Below the pieces are notes generated by a model, which had not been told where the DNA came from, ran no database searches, and saw nothing but the letters and a program-made list of their open reading frames with translations. A program made the position numbers and the translations under genes. Below, in pieces: positions 63,178 through 64,000 of a DNA stretch of 64,000 bases (position 1 is its first letter; each line of letters begins with the position of its first letter). Origin of the DNA: Bosea sp. ANAM02 (GTDB lineage Bacteria; Pseudomonadota; Alphaproteobacteria; Rhizobiales; Beijerinckiaceae); NCBI RefSeq assembly GCF_011764485.1, contig NZ_AP022848.1:4852001-4916000 (forward strand), given 5' to 3'.

Positions 63178-63832
63178 GATCATCCGCCTGATCGCGCAGT
63201 CGACGCTGGACACGCTCGCCATGGTCGCGGTCGCAGCCGGGCTCGGCACGCTGTTCGGCCTGCCGCTCGGCGTCTTCCTCGCCACCAGCAAGCGCGGCGA
63301 ACTCTTCGCGGCGCCGGCCGCCAACCTTCTGCTGGGCACGCTGGTCAACGCCACGCGCTCGACGCCCTTCATCATCCTCGTCGTCGCGATCATCCCGTTC
63401 ACACGGCTGATCGCCGGCACCTCGATCGGCACCGGTGCCGCGATCGTGCCGCTCACCGTCGCGGCGACGCCCTTCATCGCCCGCCTGATCGAAGGCGCGG
63501 TGCGCGAGGTCGACCAGGGGCTGGTCGAGGCCGCGCGCGCCATGGGCGCCACACCCGTCCAGATCGTGCGCAAGGTGCTGGTGCCCGAGGCCCTGCCGGC
63601 GATCGTGCTCGGCCTGACGCTGGCGCTGGTCAGCCTGATCGGCTTCTCGGCCATGGTCGGCGCGGTCGGCGGCGGCGGGCTCGGCGATCTCGGCATCCGC
63701 TACGGCTACCAGCGCTTCATGCCGGACGTGATGGCGGCGGTCGTCGCCGTGCTCATCGTCCTCGTCCAGCTCGTCCAGAGCATCGGCGACCGGCTCGCCC
63801 GCCATCTCAACAAGCGCCTGCGCCACGCCTGA
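63167..63832 (+). CDS. metI: Methionine ABC transporter permease MetI
   Basis: 221 residues with five helices. The binding-protein-dependent transport motif lies in the cytoplasmic loop EAARAMGATPVQIVRKVLVPEALPAIVLG. The first helix follows MSPEIIRLIAQSTLDTLAMV, and NATRSTPFIILVVAIIPF is typical of MetI. It pairs with MetN as a dimer in the inner membrane. Confidence 0.95.
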   Translation: MSPEIIRLIAQSTLDTLAMVAVAAGLGTLFGLPLGVFLATSKRGELFAAPAANLLLGTLVNATRSTPFIILVVAIIPFTRLIAGTSIGTGAAIVPLTVAATPFIARLIEGAVREVDQGLVEAARAMGATPVQIVRKVLVPEALPAIVLGLTLALVSLIGFSAMVGAVGGGGLGDLGIRYGYQRFMPDVMAAVVAVLIVLVQLVQSIGDRLARHLNKRLRHA

Positions 63833-63873
63833 CGCTGACCCGTTCATCCGCATCCATTGAAGGAAACGACACC

Positions 63874-64000
63874 ATGACGACCCTCATCAACCGCCGCGCC
63901 GCGCTGCTCGCCGGCTTCACCCTGACGCTCTCCGCCGTGCCCGCCCTTGCCCAGCAGAACCAGGTGGTCCGCATCGGCGTCTCGCCCGGCCCGCATGCCG
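63874..64000 (+). CDS. metQ: MetQ/NlpA-family substrate-binding protein, partial
   Basis: The first 42 residues are present before the window ends. A signal peptide (NRRAALLAGFTLTLSAVPALAQQ) is followed by VVRIGVSPGPHA, the first strand and ligand loop of MetQ/NlpA proteins. AAGGAAA lies 9 nt before the ATG. It would deliver methionine or its oxidised or D-forms to MetNI. Confidence 0.85.
   Translation, partial: MTTLINRRAALLAGFTLTLSAVPALAQQNQVVRIGVSPGPHA

Overview
The window is GC-rich, gene-dense chromosomal DNA from an alphaproteobacterium. The best guess is a Hyphomicrobiales (Rhizobiales) bacterium close to Bosea. The reasons are an FYDLN-type acidic protein, a class II-like EPSP synthase, a zinc-ligand-poor AccD, a complete Cpa/Tad pilus locus, a malic enzyme fused to a phosphotransacetylase-like domain, and families of intergenic palindromes that flank genes. 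The genus is an inference. I see no phage, insertion sequence, integrase, CRISPR array or rRNA operon; the only RNA gene is one tRNA-Ala.

Layout. 1-5 kb: the 5' part of a TRAP-transporter dctQ, a class II glutamine amidotransferase, and a pair made of a TPP enzyme and an aldehyde dehydrogenase. 5-9.1 kb: an EfeUBO-type iron uptake operon in which the EfeO cupredoxin domain sits on EfeU, preceded by an Irr-box-like inverted repeat. 9.2-13.7 kb: arginase, a Gfo/Idh/MocA oxidoreductase, a D-cysteine desulfhydrase-like PLP enzyme, a small protein, tRNA-Ala(GGC) and the FYDLN protein. 13.9-24.6 kb: housekeeping genes aroA-cmk, a DUF1194 protein, hrpB, trpA-accD-folC, an aldo/keto reductase and an L,D-transpeptidase. 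24.6-27.5 kb: sugar metabolism (aldose epimerase divergent from dgoK-rbsK). 27.6 kb: a membrane-anchored retropepsin-like protease.

28.2-40.4 kb is the Tad (type IVc, Flp) pilus island. Two TadE/TadG-like pseudopilins and a stand-alone secretin-N-domain protein lie on the minus strand. Divergent from them are flp, cpaA, cpaB, cpaC, cpaD, cpaE, cpaF, tadB and tadC, and a convergent tadD closes the locus. A strong terminator follows flp, and CtrA-box-like sites lie before flp and cpaB.

40.5-64 kb: leucyl aminopeptidase, a MarR regulator with an operator-like repeat at its start codon, an NlpC/P60 hydrolase, mutS, a chemoreceptor with a LytS-type five-helix membrane domain, maeB, a YddA/SbmA-type ABC protein with a degenerate P-loop, several metabolic genes, cspA, a PCu(A)C copper chaperone with a DUF2946 protein, and finally a metNIQ transporter operon.

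The most interesting signal is in front of metNIQ. A 22-codon upstream ORF ends in Cys and Arg codons and has its own strong ribosome-binding site. It is followed by nested hairpins, one arm of which can instead pair with the uORF's Cys codons. This looks like a cysteine-responsive leader-peptide switch controlling two small uncharacterised proteins and the transporter. Other points are the EfeU fusion, three families of large intergenic palindromes, and the degenerate ABC ATPase.
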